From NCBI RefSeq assembly GCF_020268605.1, contig NZ_CP084222.1:1302001-1366000 (forward strand): DNA of 64,000 nucleotides, given 5' to 3'. Below, piece by piece: positions 37,263 to 46,631 of this stretch (position 1 is its first letter; each line of letters begins with the position of its first letter). The notes beneath the pieces are model-generated. The model did not search any database and was not told where the DNA came from. It worked only from the letters and a program-made list of their open reading frames with translations. The translations under genes and the position numbers were made by a program. Source of the DNA: Arsenophonus apicola (lineage in GTDB: Bacteria; Pseudomonadota; Gammaproteobacteria; Enterobacterales; Enterobacteriaceae).

Positions 37263-38633
37263 TTATTTTAAATAGTCCACCAGATTAATTGAGTAACCAA
37301 TATAGTTGGCCGGAGTCATTGTTTTTAATCGATCTTTTTCTGTTTGAGGTAAATCTAAGTCATCAATAAATGCTTTGATGTCATCTGCTGTAGCTCGCTT
37401 GCCGCGGGTTAACGCTTTTAGTTTTTCATAAGGTTTTTCAATTCCATAGCGGCGCATAACAGTTTGAATAGCTTCAGCCAGCACTTCCCAGTTTGCGTCT
37501 AATTCAGTTTGTAAATTTTGCTCATTAACTTCTAGCTTGCTTAAGCCTTTCAATGTCGCTTGATAAGCGACTAAAGCATAACCAATGCCGACCCCTAAAT
37601 TACGTAATACCGTTGAATCTGTTAGATCACGTTGCCAACGTGAAATGGGTAATTTGTTTGCCAGATGATTTAATAAGGCATTTGCTAGTCCGAGATTACC
37701 TTCGGAATTTTCAAAATCAATCGGATTAACTTTATGTGGCATGGTTGATGAACCAATTTCACCGGCAACGGTTTTTTGTTTGAAATGGTTAAGGGCAATA
37801 TAACCCCAGATATCCCGATTAAAATCGATCAAAATGGTATTGAAACGAGCAATACAATTAAATAGTTCAGCTATATAGTCGTGCGGTTCAATTTGGGTTG
37901 TGAACGGATTCCATTTTATACCTAACGAAGTGACAAACTCTTCACTGAACAAATGCCAGTTTATGTCAGGATAAGCTGATAAATGGGCGTTATAATTACC
38001 CACCGCGCCATTAATTTTGCCTAAAATTTCGATTTGCTCAAGTTGCTGATATTGCCGCTGCATACGATAAGCAACATTGGCAAACTCTTTACCTATCGTA
38101 GTCGGTGTCGCAGGTTGGCCATGGGTTCTTGATAGTAGCGGCAAAGCGCGATAAAGATGAGCCATCTCTTTTAGATTATTAATGATTTTTCGCCATTGTG
38201 GAAGAACTACTTGGTCACGGGCAGTTTTTAGCATTAGCGCATGGGATAGATTATTAATATCTTCAGAGGTACAGGCAAAATGAATAAATTCTGCCACTTT
38301 TTCTAGTTCAGGCATGGCGGCCATTTTTTGTTTTAGGAAATACTCAACCGCTTTTACATCATGATTCGTTGTTTGTTCAATTTGTTTGATCTGAATGGCA
38401 TCATTTTCATTGAAGTTAGTAACAATTAGCTCAAGATAAGCCTTTGCTTCGGCACTAAAAGTGGGGACTTCTTGAATGTCAGCACATGCAGCTAATTTTT
38501 GTAGCCAGCATACCTCTACTTGAATACGATATTTCAGTAAACCAAATTCACTGAAAATTGGACGTAATAGACTGACTTTATCACTGTAGCGGCCATCAAT
38601 TGGCGATACAGCAGTCAGTGAAGATAATTCCAT
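37263..38633 (-). CDS. purB: Adenylosuccinate lyase
   Basis: The 456-residue product equals E. coli PurB in length. It catalyses two steps of purine synthesis: release of fumarate from SAICAR and from adenylosuccinate. The fumarase/aspartase-superfamily signature GSSTMPHKVNP is present, as are TSEDINNLSH and SRTHGQPATPTT with the catalytic His. It lies 21 bp after hflD on the same strand, as in E. coli. Confidence 0.97.
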   Translation of the reverse strand: MELSSLTAVSPIDGRYSDKVSLLRPIFSEFGLLKYRIQVEVCWLQKLAACADIQEVPTFSAEAKAYLELIVTNFNENDAIQIKQIEQTTNHDVKAVEYFLKQKMAAMPELEKVAEFIHFACTSEDINNLSHALMLKTARDQVVLPQWRKIINNLKEMAHLYRALPLLSRTHGQPATPTTIGKEFANVAYRMQRQYQQLEQIEILGKINGAVGNYNAHLSAYPDINWHLFSEEFVTSLGIKWNPFTTQIEPHDYIAELFNCIARFNTILIDFNRDIWGYIALNHFKQKTVAGEIGSSTMPHKVNPIDFENSEGNLGLANALLNHLANKLPISRWQRDLTDSTVLRNLGVGIGYALVAYQATLKGLSKLEVNEQNLQTELDANWEVLAEAIQTVMRRYGIEKPYEKLKALTRGKRATADDIKAFIDDLDLPQTEKDRLKTMTPANYIGYSINLVDYLK

Positions 38634-38654
38634 TGCTAGTGACTCCCAAATTTA

Positions 38655-39281
38655 TTAACAATGAGCAAGAATTTCTTTTGCTTGAGTGATCAAACTTTGT
38701 CGCGAAAACATTAATTGTAGGCGGCTGCCACCGATTTGTTGCCATAGAACGGCGCTACGAATACCCGTAAAAAGTAATGCACGCACTTTAGCTTGTACCG
38801 AACTATTTTGAAGGATATCAGGAGCACCCGTTACCTGAATACGAGGGCCAATAGGGCTAATCACATCCACATAAATACCCGCCAGCGCGTTAAAAATACC
38901 ACTGGACATAGGCTCAAAATAATTTTTTTGGTGTTGAAGTAGTTCAATACGTCGTTTTAGTTCATTACTTGCCGATGGATTTTTTCTTAGTCGACGCTCT
39001 AATCCGATAAGACTTAATAAGTAGCGAGTTAAATTTGAGTAAAGGGTATTATTTGAGGCGGTAAGTATAGCAATTAAAGTATTTAAACCAATGCGAAGAT
39101 TTGTCTCGCTATTGCCATAAACATCTAATGTGGAAGTTGGATTAATATTTAACGTGCTATTAATCATAACTTCTATTGCATTATCGTCAATTTTGCCATT
39201 ATGAGCTATTTGGTGAACCAAATGACATGCTTGGCAGATACCGGCAAAAGCAAGTGTAATATTATAAAAATTTTTGCTCAC
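38655..39281 (-). CDS. hflD: HflD, lysogenization regulator / inner-membrane-associated protein
   Basis: The 208-residue protein matches E. coli HflD (213) in size and in the conserved ALAGICQA-type start (here AFAGICQACHLV) and the LLFTGIRSAVLW segment. In E. coli HflD binds lambda CII and affects the lysis-lysogeny choice, which is notable because a CII-encoding prophage lies 15 kb away. It overlaps the mnmA stop by 4 bp (ATGA type), indicating coupling. Confidence 0.93.
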   Translation of the reverse strand: MSKNFYNITLAFAGICQACHLVHQIAHNGKIDDNAIEVMINSTLNINPTSTLDVYGNSETNLRIGLNTLIAILTASNNTLYSNLTRYLLSLIGLERRLRKNPSASNELKRRIELLQHQKNYFEPMSSGIFNALAGIYVDVISPIGPRIQVTGAPDILQNSSVQAKVRALLFTGIRSAVLWQQIGGSRLQLMFSRQSLITQAKEILAHC

Positions 39282-40387
39282 ATTGACTCCTGAATACGTG
39301 TTTCAATAACGCCACCGCCTAAACAAATTTCACCATGATAAAAGACTGCGGATTGACCGGGTGTAACGGCAGCAATAGGATAATCAAATTGCACGGCAAT
39401 TTTATTGTCACTAAACTGCTCAATTGTACAGGGGATATCGGGTTGCCGATAACGCGTTTTAACTGTGCATTGCTTGGTTTCGTTTAATGCTGGTGGGTTA
39501 ATCCAATGGATTTGTTGGACGATAAGTCCTGTCGACATCAAACGTGGATGGTTATGGCCTTGGGCAACAATGAGGCGATTATTTTTAATATCTTTATCGA
39601 CAACGTACCAGGGATCGTCGTTAGCTTCTTTTACACCACCGATACCTAATCCCTTACGTTGACCTAACGTATGATACATTAAGCCTGAATGTTGGCCTAA
39701 AGTTTTACCGTCAACTGTTATAATTGCACCTGGTTTAGCCGGCAGGTAGCGAGCGAGGAAGTCGCGAAATTTACGTTCACCAATAAAACAAATTCCTGTT
39801 GAGTCTTTCTTTTTAGCCGTAATTAAACCAAGTTCTTCAGCGATACGGCGAACGGTTGATTTTTCCAGCTCACCGATTGGGAAAAGACTTTGTGCCAATT
39901 GCGATTGATCCAAAGCATAAAGAAAATAGCTCTGATCTTTGTTATTATCCAAGCCACGCAATAATTGATGGCACCCATCAACGGTTTTACGTCGAGCATA
40001 GTGGCCGGAGGCTATATAGTCTGCCGCCAGATCTTGCGCCGCGAATTCTAGAAATGCTTTAAATTTAATTTCTTTATTACACAGAATATCGGGGTTTGGA
40101 GTGCGGCCAGCTTTATACTCAGCAAGAAAATGGGCAAAAACATTGTCCCAATATTCGGCGGCAAAATTAACAGTATGAAGCTCTATATCGAGTTTATCGC
40201 ATACGGATTGTGCGTCGGCAAGATCGGTAGCCGCTGCGCAATACTCTTCATTATCGTCTTCTTCCCAGTTTTTCATAAATAGACCAGCAACCTGATAACC
40301 TTGTTGTTTTAATAGGTAAGCGGCTACGGATGAATCTACGCCACCGGACATTCCAACGATGACTTTTTTCAACTGGTTATCTGACAT
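39278..40387 (-). CDS. mnmA: tRNA-specific 2-thiouridylase MnmA
   Basis: The enzyme inserts sulfur at U34 of tRNA(Lys, Glu, Gln), the last step of s2U formation, taking sulfur from TusE. The product is 369 residues (368 in E. coli). It has the PP-loop GMSGGVDSSVAA at residues ~12-23, the catalytic Cys in PDILCNKEIKF and the second Cys in STGICFIGER. The order mnmA-hflD-purB is the standard enterobacterial one. Confidence 0.97.
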   Translation of the reverse strand: MSDNQLKKVIVGMSGGVDSSVAAYLLKQQGYQVAGLFMKNWEEDDNEEYCAAATDLADAQSVCDKLDIELHTVNFAAEYWDNVFAHFLAEYKAGRTPNPDILCNKEIKFKAFLEFAAQDLAADYIASGHYARRKTVDGCHQLLRGLDNNKDQSYFLYALDQSQLAQSLFPIGELEKSTVRRIAEELGLITAKKKDSTGICFIGERKFRDFLARYLPAKPGAIITVDGKTLGQHSGLMYHTLGQRKGLGIGGVKEANDDPWYVVDKDIKNNRLIVAQGHNHPRLMSTGLIVQQIHWINPPALNETKQCTVKTRYRQPDIPCTIEQFSDNKIAVQFDYPIAAVTPGQSAVFYHGEICLGGGVIETRIQESM

Positions 40388-40475
40388 GAATAAATCTCAC
40401 TGCGGGCAAACATAAAAACAAATATTTTAACATGCTGTGGCAAGTTGCACCATAGTAGCATTGAATTAATCGCTA

Positions 40476-40925
40476 TTAGCCAGCATGAAATTGATGAGCG
40501 TCGATTAATGTTAATGGGAAAAATTTTCGGGTCATAAAACAGCGTATGCTTTCTGCCACTAAAGGTGAACGAAGGCACCGACTAGATAATATTTCATCGG
40601 CAGTAAGCCATAAACATTGATGGATATCATTATCTTGTGGAGCGGTTTTAGGCATCTCATCCAGTTCAATTAAAAAAAGAAACCGCAAGAAAGCACAGCC
40701 ATCAGGCGCTATCCATTGATGGATTTTTATTAATTGCTGGGGAAATGCATTAATACCGGTTTCTTCATACAGCTCACGGCTAGCGGCAGCCAAAATAGTT
40801 TCGTCGGCTTCTAGATGTCCAGCTGGTTGATTCCAGACTGATTTATTATTAATAATTTCTTCTACAACTAAAAACTTACCATTAACGTGAACGACATTAG
40901 CAACGGTTACGTGCGGTTTAAACAA
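40476..40925 (-). CDS. nudJ: Phosphatase NudJ (Nudix hydrolase)
   Basis: This Nudix enzyme acts on HMP-PP (thiamine precursor) and nucleoside di/triphosphates. The Nudix box GHLEADETILAAASRELYEETG fits the pattern GX5EX7REUXEEXGU. I choose the TTG at 40925 because FKPHVTVA, the E. coli start region, follows at once and GGAG lies 7 bases upstream; this gives 149 residues (E. coli 153). A frame extension to 40949 has no counterpart. It overlaps rluE by 8 bp. Confidence 0.92.
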   Translation of the reverse strand: MFKPHVTVANVVHVNGKFLVVEEIINNKSVWNQPAGHLEADETILAAASRELYEETGINAFPQQLIKIHQWIAPDGCAFLRFLFLIELDEMPKTAPQDNDIHQCLWLTADEILSSRCLRSPLVAESIRCFMTRKFFPLTLIDAHQFHAG

Positions 40926-41424
40926 GATCAATCTCCTTCCATTCACCATGTTGTAAGTTATCTAATTGAAAATTGGCAATACTATAGCGAATCAATCTTA
41001 AGGTTGGAAATCCTATGTTGGCGGTCATACGACGTATTTGTCGATTGCGGCCTTCTGATAAGGTGATCCTTAGCCAACAGGTTGGGATGTTTTTTCTGAT
41101 ACGTATAGGAGGGTGACGCGGCCAAAGCCAGTCGGGCTCAGCAACAAGTTCAGCTTTTGCCGGCTTGGTCATACCGTCTTTTAATAGCAAGCCACGACAA
41201 AATTTTTGTAATGCTGCTTGTTCCGGTATACCTTCTACTTGCACATAGTAAATTTTTTTTGTTTTATTGTTTGGCTGGGTCAATTTCGCTTGTAATTTTC
41301 CATCATTAGTGAGTATTAATAAACCCTCGCTATCACGATCTAAACGTCCTGCGGCATAAACATTGGTAACAGAAATGTAATTTTTTAATGTCTGGCGACC
41401 AATTTGGTCAGTAAATTGTGACAA
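40918..41424 (-). CDS. rluE: 23S rRNA pseudouridine synthase RluE, N-terminus uncertain
   Basis: RluE makes pseudouridine 2457 in 23S rRNA. The catalytic Asp is in GRLDRDSEG, followed by KIYYVQVEG and EGRNRQIRRM. Homology to E. coli RluE extends upstream of the first usual start (TTG at 41424) through an LFNKPFDV segment, and the frame is open to the TAA at 41488-41490. That extension has no ATG, GTG or TTG, only ATT, ATA and similar codons. The gene has either a rare start codon or a mutated start. Confidence 0.88.
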   Translation of the reverse strand: MSQFTDQIGRQTLKNYISVTNVYAAGRLDRDSEGLLILTNDGKLQAKLTQPNNKTKKIYYVQVEGIPEQAALQKFCRGLLLKDGMTKPAKAELVAEPDWLWPRHPPIRIRKNIPTCWLRITLSEGRNRQIRRMTANIGFPTLRLIRYSIANFQLDNLQHGEWKEIDLV

Positions 41425-41688
41425 TACATCGAACGGTTTATTAAATAGTATTATTCTGCGTAAATTAATCGTATGTTTGACAAAAATTTACGCTATTTTT
41501 GTCATGGTGTTGTTTCGATTTGGACTTTTTATGATGCAAATTTGTCATAGCCATGAGTAATAAAAAATGAGATCCCTATTATACCTTAAATTAACAGGCA
41601 TTGGCGTAGAAAAAGTATTCAAGTACCATGCAATATTCTTACCAAAAGTTAATAGGTATTGCGCTAAGATAACGAAAAGGAAAGATTG

Positions 41689-42939
41689 ATGGAAAGCAAA
41701 GTAATAGTTCCTCAACAGGGTGAAAAAATTACATTGGCAGCAGGTAAGCTCAATGTCCCTAATAATCCAATAATTCCTTATATTGAAGGGGATGGCATTG
41801 GTGCTAATATTACCCCTGTGATGTTAAAAGTGGTTGATGCTGCAGTAAAAAAAGCCTATCAAGGTGACAAAAAGATTTCTTGGATGGAGATTTATACCGG
41901 CGAAAAATCAACCCAAATTTATGGCACAGATGTATGGTTACCGGCTGAAACACTCGATTTGATCCAGCAATATCATGTTTCTATTAAAGGGCCACTAACT
42001 ACACCTGTGGGCGGCGGGATCCGTTCTTTAAATGTTGCTTTACGTCAACAACTTGATCTCTATATTTGTTTACGGCCTGTGCGTTATTATCAAGGTACCC
42101 CTAGCCCAGTAAAACAGCCAGAATTGACGGATATGGTTATTTTTCGCGAAAATTCTGAAGATATTTATGCTGGGATTGAATGGAAAGCGGGCAGCTCTGA
42201 AGCAGATAAAGTGATTAAATTTCTGCAAGATGAGATGGAGGTAAATAAAATTCGTTTCCCAACCAACTGTGGTATCGGTATAAAGCCTTGTTCAGAAGAA
42301 GGGACTAAGCGGCTAGTGCGAGCAGCAATTGAGTATGCTATGCAAAATAATCGTCAATCGGTCACTTTAGTGCATAAAGGTAACATAATGAAATTCACTG
42401 AAGGTGCTTTTAAAGATTGGGGATTCCAGTTAGCACAAGATGAATTCGGTGCTGAATTACTGGATGGTGGCCCATGGATGAAAATTAAACATCCAGAGAC
42501 AGGTAAAGATATTATTATCAAGGACGTAATTGCTGATGCGTTTTTACAGCAAATTTTGTTGCGCCCAGCTGAATATGACGTTATTGCTTGTATGAACCTT
42601 AATGGCGATTATATTTCGGATGCCTTAGCGGCTCAAGTTGGCGGTATTGGTATCGCCCCTGGCGCGAATATAGGCGATAGTTGTGCACTATTTGAAGCAA
42701 CCCATGGCACAGCACCGAAATATGCAGGTCTAGACAAAGTGAATCCAGGCTCTATAATCCTTTCTGCTGAGATGATGTTATGCCACATGGGCTGGACAGA
42801 AGCGGCCGACTTAATCATTAAAGGCATGCAAGGGGCGATTGCCGCCAAAACCGTGACTTATGATTTTGAGCGCTTAATGCCTGGTTCTAAGCTATTGAAA
42901 TGCAGTGAGTTTGGCGATGCGATCATCAGCCATATGTAA
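41689..42939 (+). CDS. icd: NADP-dependent isocitrate dehydrogenase
   Basis: This TCA-cycle enzyme oxidises isocitrate to 2-oxoglutarate. The 416 residues match E. coli Icd in length, with the substrate loop containing the regulatory Ser in GGGIRSLNVALRQ, the metal ligands in NLNGDYISDA and the NADP pocket HGTAPKYAG. The start is the ATG after a AAGGAAAG site; an adjacent TTG at 41686 is not needed. In enterobacteria icd is a known integration target (e14, phage 21), and a lambda-type integrase gene lies just downstream here. Confidence 0.97.
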   Translation: MESKVIVPQQGEKITLAAGKLNVPNNPIIPYIEGDGIGANITPVMLKVVDAAVKKAYQGDKKISWMEIYTGEKSTQIYGTDVWLPAETLDLIQQYHVSIKGPLTTPVGGGIRSLNVALRQQLDLYICLRPVRYYQGTPSPVKQPELTDMVIFRENSEDIYAGIEWKAGSSEADKVIKFLQDEMEVNKIRFPTNCGIGIKPCSEEGTKRLVRAAIEYAMQNNRQSVTLVHKGNIMKFTEGAFKDWGFQLAQDEFGAELLDGGPWMKIKHPETGKDIIIKDVIADAFLQQILLRPAEYDVIACMNLNGDYISDALAAQVGGIGIAPGANIGDSCALFEATHGTAPKYAGLDKVNPGSIILSAEMMLCHMGWTEAADLIIKGMQGAIAAKTVTYDFERLMPGSKLLKCSEFGDAIISHM

Positions 42940-43060
42940 TTGTCTGTTTTACTTGATTGATAACGGGAGCTTAATGGTTTCCGTTTTTTATTATTCACTT
43001 TGTAACGGTTATCAAAACTTTATCAAAATAATTTATCAAAACTAGCTAAAAAATATTCAA
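42780..43060. other. Probable left prophage attachment region (attL) at the icd 3' end
   Basis: The integrase gene ends at 43061 and reads towards icd, the geometry of lambdoid phages that integrate in the 3' end of icd. The core cannot be located without the right junction, which is outside the window. The position is inferred from context only. Confidence 0.35.
42962..42989 (+). terminator. Rho-independent terminator of icd
   Basis: AACGGGA pairs with TTTCCGTT across a short loop, and six T follow. It lies 22 bp after the icd stop. Confidence 0.65.
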
Positions 43061-44191
43061 TTAAATAATAACTTTTATCCATTCTTTACCTCGATCATCA
43101 TGGTATTTATCAGTTAGTAATTGACTTTTGTGGCCTAGTAAATCTTTGGTGTTGATCCCTTGTTCTCTGTAAAGGCGCTCTGATAATGAACGTTGCTCAT
43201 GAAATGTTGCGGGTGTTCCTTCTCCCCAATCAATATCAGTTTTATTTCTTGCTTTTTTAAAATTAGTGGTTAGAGTGTTGGGTTTTACTTTTTCGCCACG
43301 TTTGGCTTGTGACGTTGTATAAAAATAATGAATTAGGTATGGACTAACTACATTATCACGGCAACGCTCTATTACTTCTCTTAGGGATATATTTATTGCC
43401 TCACATCTTAGAGAAAGTGGTATTGCCAATTTCGCGTTGGTTTTTTCCTGAATGACGTGCAAATCATTATCCCAAATATCGCTGAATTTCATTTTAGAAA
43501 TATCACTCAAACGTTGACCAGTAACCAATGCTAGTAACATTGCGTTTCCCATGTAACGATGAGTCGTGTCAGCAATTTTAAAAATTTTTTTCCATTCATC
43601 CAAATTAAGCCGTTGTCTGGTTATTTTTCTTCTAGGTTGTTTTGTTGCTAACGCAGGATTATAACCAGGAGGAACTTCTCCTGCATGTTGTGCTTCCTTG
43701 AATACATCAATTAAAACAGAACGAATAACTTGAGCCATTCGATGTTGACCATTTATTTTATATTTATCTAATATCTGAGCGATATCTCTGGCATCGACTA
43801 ACGTTAGTGGTTTTATCGATAATGCTTTTTGCATTAATTCAATGGGTTTTCTTTTTTGTTTGTAGGTGTTTAGCTTTATATCACCTTCTTTTAAACGTTC
43901 TTCTTGAATTTTCCAATATTTTTCTAACCAGGTGTTAACCGTAATCTCTTTTCCTTTAATACGCGCAATTCGGTCACTAATAGCTAAGATCTGTCGGTTA
44001 CGTTGATCAGCAAACCGATTATTCGCTTCAATAGCAATTTGTTTTGCTTCAGCTTCATTACTACCAAGTGCATGATACTTTCCTGTTATTGGATGACGGT
44101 AACGCCAATAAATCTTGTTCGATTTACGACTGTATAATGGATACAAATTTGGAATACTAACATTATTTTTACGAGGTCTAGCAGCCATCAT
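43061..44191 (-). CDS. int: Lambda-type tyrosine integrase
   Basis: The 376-residue protein aligns with lambda Int along its length. The arm-binding N-terminus (PNLYPLYSR, YRHPITGKYHALG) is followed by a core-binding domain and the catalytic domain with Arg in VTGQRLSD, His/Arg in FHEQRSLSERLY, His in LLGHKS and the Tyr nucleophile in DKYHDDRGKEW. It directs site-specific recombination, here presumably at icd. An AAGGATTTTAA site precedes ATGATG. It overlaps the xis gene end by 14 bp. Confidence 0.95.
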   Translation of the reverse strand: MMAARPRKNNVSIPNLYPLYSRKSNKIYWRYRHPITGKYHALGSNEAEAKQIAIEANNRFADQRNRQILAISDRIARIKGKEITVNTWLEKYWKIQEERLKEGDIKLNTYKQKRKPIELMQKALSIKPLTLVDARDIAQILDKYKINGQHRMAQVIRSVLIDVFKEAQHAGEVPPGYNPALATKQPRRKITRQRLNLDEWKKIFKIADTTHRYMGNAMLLALVTGQRLSDISKMKFSDIWDNDLHVIQEKTNAKLAIPLSLRCEAINISLREVIERCRDNVVSPYLIHYFYTTSQAKRGEKVKPNTLTTNFKKARNKTDIDWGEGTPATFHEQRSLSERLYREQGINTKDLLGHKSQLLTDKYHDDRGKEWIKVII

Positions 44192-44411
44192 TTAAAATCC
44201 TTTGTAAGGTAGGGTTATCATTTTTATCAATAAATGGTTTTGTTAAATCTCCAACCAATTCTGCATCTTCCCTTACACGCCAAATGCCTCCTTCTTTTCG
44301 TGCTGGTGGATAAAAATGACCATTACGCGCATAACGTTGTAATGTATTTAGTTTTGGATGGTGACTTCTATATCGTTCACTAGCCCATTCTTCCAAAGTT
44401 AACATTTGCAT
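44178..44411 (-). CDS. xis: Excisionase (Xis-like, winged helix)
   Basis: The 77-residue protein begins MQMLTLEEWASERY and contains LQRYARNGHFYPPARKEGGIWRV, which parallels the lambda Xis winged helix (LTLQEW, TVRRWVRE, IFPPPVKDGREY). Xis bends attR DNA and turns Int towards excision. The start at 44411 is chosen for its GAGGAAACAACT leader; a longer frame reaches 44450. It overlaps int, as in lambda. Confidence 0.85.
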   Translation of the reverse strand: MQMLTLEEWASERYRSHHPKLNTLQRYARNGHFYPPARKEGGIWRVREDAELVGDLTKPFIDKNDNPTLQRILNDGC

Positions 44412-44460
44412 AGTTGTTTCCTCGTGCGTATTTTCATAAAAAGAGAGCACTTAATTACAT

Positions 44461-45072
44461 TCAAAAATTCACACTATTCTCAGGCGCTTCATTGCCCCAT
44501 AGATCCCAGCCCTGCACTTTGTCACGAGCGAAAAGTTCAATACGTTTCACATCACCGTAGAGCTTCTCTAATCGGTAATGGACTTCTTTATGTTTTTGGC
44601 TATGCTCACCGAGACAGGCGTAGATAACTTGTTTGATGGATGCGTCCTTGCGTTCTAGTCCTTTCCCCTTGATGGCAATTAAACAGTCTTCTGAATTACT
44701 GCGGGTGTAGTTACCGCCATTCATGCGTGTTTCAGCATTGAGTAATGTCAGAAAATCATCAGCATAAGATAGCGCAGCTTTCTTGATAGCTTTAGAAATC
44801 CGCTCTTTGGCTAACTTATTCAACTTGACCCAGGTAAATCCCTTCATGGTTTTGACCTTAAATCCCCATGCTTCGGCTAATCGGATAGCTTCCAGCGCAA
44901 AGTTCCCCGTGTACCACATGCAGAGTACGGAGTTATCATTGACGATGGTTTCTATCGGTAGTCGGGTGAGGGAGTAAAAGTCAGTGGTGTTGTAGTGATT
45001 GTGTGCTGCGCCGTTTGATGCTTTGTTTTGGTATTGCCAGGGTGGGTCTGCGAGTATCAGGTCATACTTCAC
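44461..45072 (-). CDS. MT-A70 family DNA N6-adenine methyltransferase
   Basis: The 203-residue product has the catalytic DPPW motif near residue 9 (ILADPPWQYQN), followed by YNTTDFYSLTRLPI and MWYTGNF, the pattern of phage MT-A70-type adenine methylases. Such enzymes modify phage DNA and may protect against host restriction or alter regulation. The recognition site is unknown. It lies between xis and a small hypothetical gene in the leftward operon. Confidence 0.85.
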   Translation of the reverse strand: MKYDLILADPPWQYQNKASNGAAHNHYNTTDFYSLTRLPIETIVNDNSVLCMWYTGNFALEAIRLAEAWGFKVKTMKGFTWVKLNKLAKERISKAIKKAALSYADDFLTLLNAETRMNGGNYTRSNSEDCLIAIKGKGLERKDASIKQVIYACLGEHSQKHKEVHYRLEKLYGDVKRIELFARDKVQGWDLWGNEAPENSVNF

Positions 45073-45080
45073 TTCATCTC

Positions 45081-45323
45081 CTAAACATACCAGCTTTTAC
45101 TTTTATGCAAGTCGTCTATTTTTTCTAAGACAGTGATTTTATTACCGCCATTTCCGGTTAATGTTTTACTTTCTTCATCGGTATCAAATTGATATATCAA
45201 TCCTTTGTTTGTTAATTTTTTTTCCTTCAATCTAATGATTTTCATCCTTTCACCATGATAAATAGCCTGCATCCCTGCTTTTACATGATGTAACGTTGTT
45301 CGGTATTCATGGATGTTATTCAT
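45081..45323 (-). CDS. Small hypothetical phage protein
   Basis: The 80-residue product starts MNNIHEYRTTLHHV. The ATG at 45323 follows GGGAGTAACTGT, a strong ribosome binding site, so I prefer it over the longer frame to 45347. It has a small beta-rich look (GMQAIYHGERMKIIRLKEKK) but no family I recognise. It lies 8 bp upstream of the methylase gene and is probably co-transcribed. Confidence 0.6.
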   Translation of the reverse strand: MNNIHEYRTTLHHVKAGMQAIYHGERMKIIRLKEKKLTNKGLIYQFDTDEESKTLTGNGGNKITVLEKIDDLHKSKSWYV

Positions 45324-45394
45324 ACAGTTACTCCCATTACCAATCAAATGATTACCATTCTGATTAAAATTTAATCAATTTCAGTTAATTATGA

Positions 45395-45467
45395 TATATT
45401 CATACCGTTGTGTGTTCGTAACCACATCATTTCCCTAATATTGCCAGCCTTGCGCTGGTCTTTTTTT
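45395..45467 (+). ncRNA. Candidate small RNA opposite the leftward operon, with terminator
   Basis: A plus-strand intrinsic terminator (CCAGC-CTTGC-GCTGG followed by TCTTTTTTT, 45444-45467) sits in a 154-bp gap where all flanking genes are on the minus strand. About 45 bp upstream is a TATATT element (45395-45400), though the -35 is weak. A transcript of roughly 60-70 nt would fit. It is adjacent to the antirepressor pseudogene, where phage small RNAs are often found. The terminator is well supported; the RNA is inference. Confidence 0.35.
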
Positions 45468-45501
45468 GAGTGATTCAGAAATACCAAATAGTGGTCAATC
45501 T

Positions 45502-46277
45502 CTAGTGAGTACGTTGGCTATTAGCAAATAACGATTTCAGATTGATACCGTATACCTGTAGCCATGATTCAGCAGGCCATGACTTAACCTGACCATAACG
45601 AATATCAGGCACTTCGGTTGCTTCCATCTGGTTCTCACGGCACCATCTGCGAAGTGGGGCAAATTTGTATTCTTTCCCTGTGGCATTCTTTACAGCTGTG
45701 ATGGTGGCATGTTTAACACTTTCTCCCAATCGTTCTGTCAGTTCCCGATTTTTACGGGTAGCAACGCTGAGTTTACCCATTGCAGAAGCTTCACGAGTGC
45801 GGCTGATTTGTGATTTTGTTCTAATAGCTTCATCACGCTCACTGCTTATTTTTTCCACTTGCTCGGTATAGCTAATCAGCATTTTTCGTAATTGTGCAGG
45901 ATTATCTAACCAGTCTGTTGTTGGGGTGACAGGAGCTAATCTTCCTGTTTTGTAATCCAGGAAGGTTTGATTAACCATCAATCTGAATTTTGGCGAAATC
46001 CAGCCAGCATACTCAATGGCTAACAGCTCATGAGCAAAAGTGCCTGGATTTATGCCGCCTTTTTGAACTTTGATTACTTCTTGACCTAAGGCGGAATTCT
46101 GCCTTAGCTCTTCAATTAACTCTTTGGCTTGTTTTGTCTCAAGCCATGTTTTAGGGCGTTTAGCATCTTGCCGCCACTGGCTTTATGTAACGCATTTAGG
46201 TTGAAACGACCATCTGAGTCTGTCGTGATTTCTACGCCAGCAATGATAGGGTAATGTTCATTTGTTAAATTTCGCAT
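45502..46277 (-). pseudogene. KilA-N domain antirepressor, frameshifted
   Basis: The ATG at 46277 (after AAGGATAACTAT) begins an N-terminal piece ending in ALHKASGG. A one-base loss near 46170 moves the reading to the frame that continues DAKRPKTWLETKQAKELIEE and later GTFAHELLAIEYAGW, the KilA-N signature, followed by a coiled coil and a C-terminal domain ending near RYGQVKSWP. The 159-residue frame from 45981 is only the C-terminal part. KilA-N antirepressors counter phage repressors; this one is probably dead unless the frameshift is bypassed. Confidence 0.75.
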
Positions 46278-46363
46278 ATAGTTATCCTTCAATATTAAAA
46301 TTGATGAACGGGTATTAATTAAGTGGAATAGATTAGGGTGGGTAATGATTTCTTGTTTTGCAA

Positions 46364-46609
46364 CTACTTCTTCATAGTATCGATAAATACTCCCAAAATG
46401 ATCATAAGTGCTGGCACCAGCATGACACCAATAACCAGTAGCTCTTGTCCGCCTAAATGAATATTGCCTAATTCACCACGTTTAAACCTGATTTGCGGGT
46501 CAATGACGGCATCGGCGTGCGCGAGATGTCCAACAATGAGTTCAAAGGCAAACGCTGCACCGATAAACAAAAATGTTGTGATTAGTAAATTAATGATGTT
46601 AAGTTTCAT
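46364..46609 (-). CDS. Small inner-membrane phage protein
   Basis: The 81-residue protein starts MKLNIINLLITTF, chosen because AAGG lies just upstream of the ATG at 46609. It has two hydrophobic segments, at residues ~5-25 and ~55-75 (LLVIGVMLVPALMIILGVF), with a short polar part between them. The function is unknown. Position in the leftward operon, where lambdoid phages carry accessory genes, is the only context. Confidence 0.5.
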   Translation of the reverse strand: MKLNIINLLITTFLFIGAAFAFELIVGHLAHADAVIDPQIRFKRGELGNIHLGGQELLVIGVMLVPALMIILGVFIDTMKK

Positions 46610-46631
46610 GATTGAACCTTTTAACATTGGA

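Noticed and set aside
23226..43000. tRNA or rRNA genes, insertion sequences
   Set aside because: No cloverleaf, rRNA or transposase sequence was recognised anywhere in the window.
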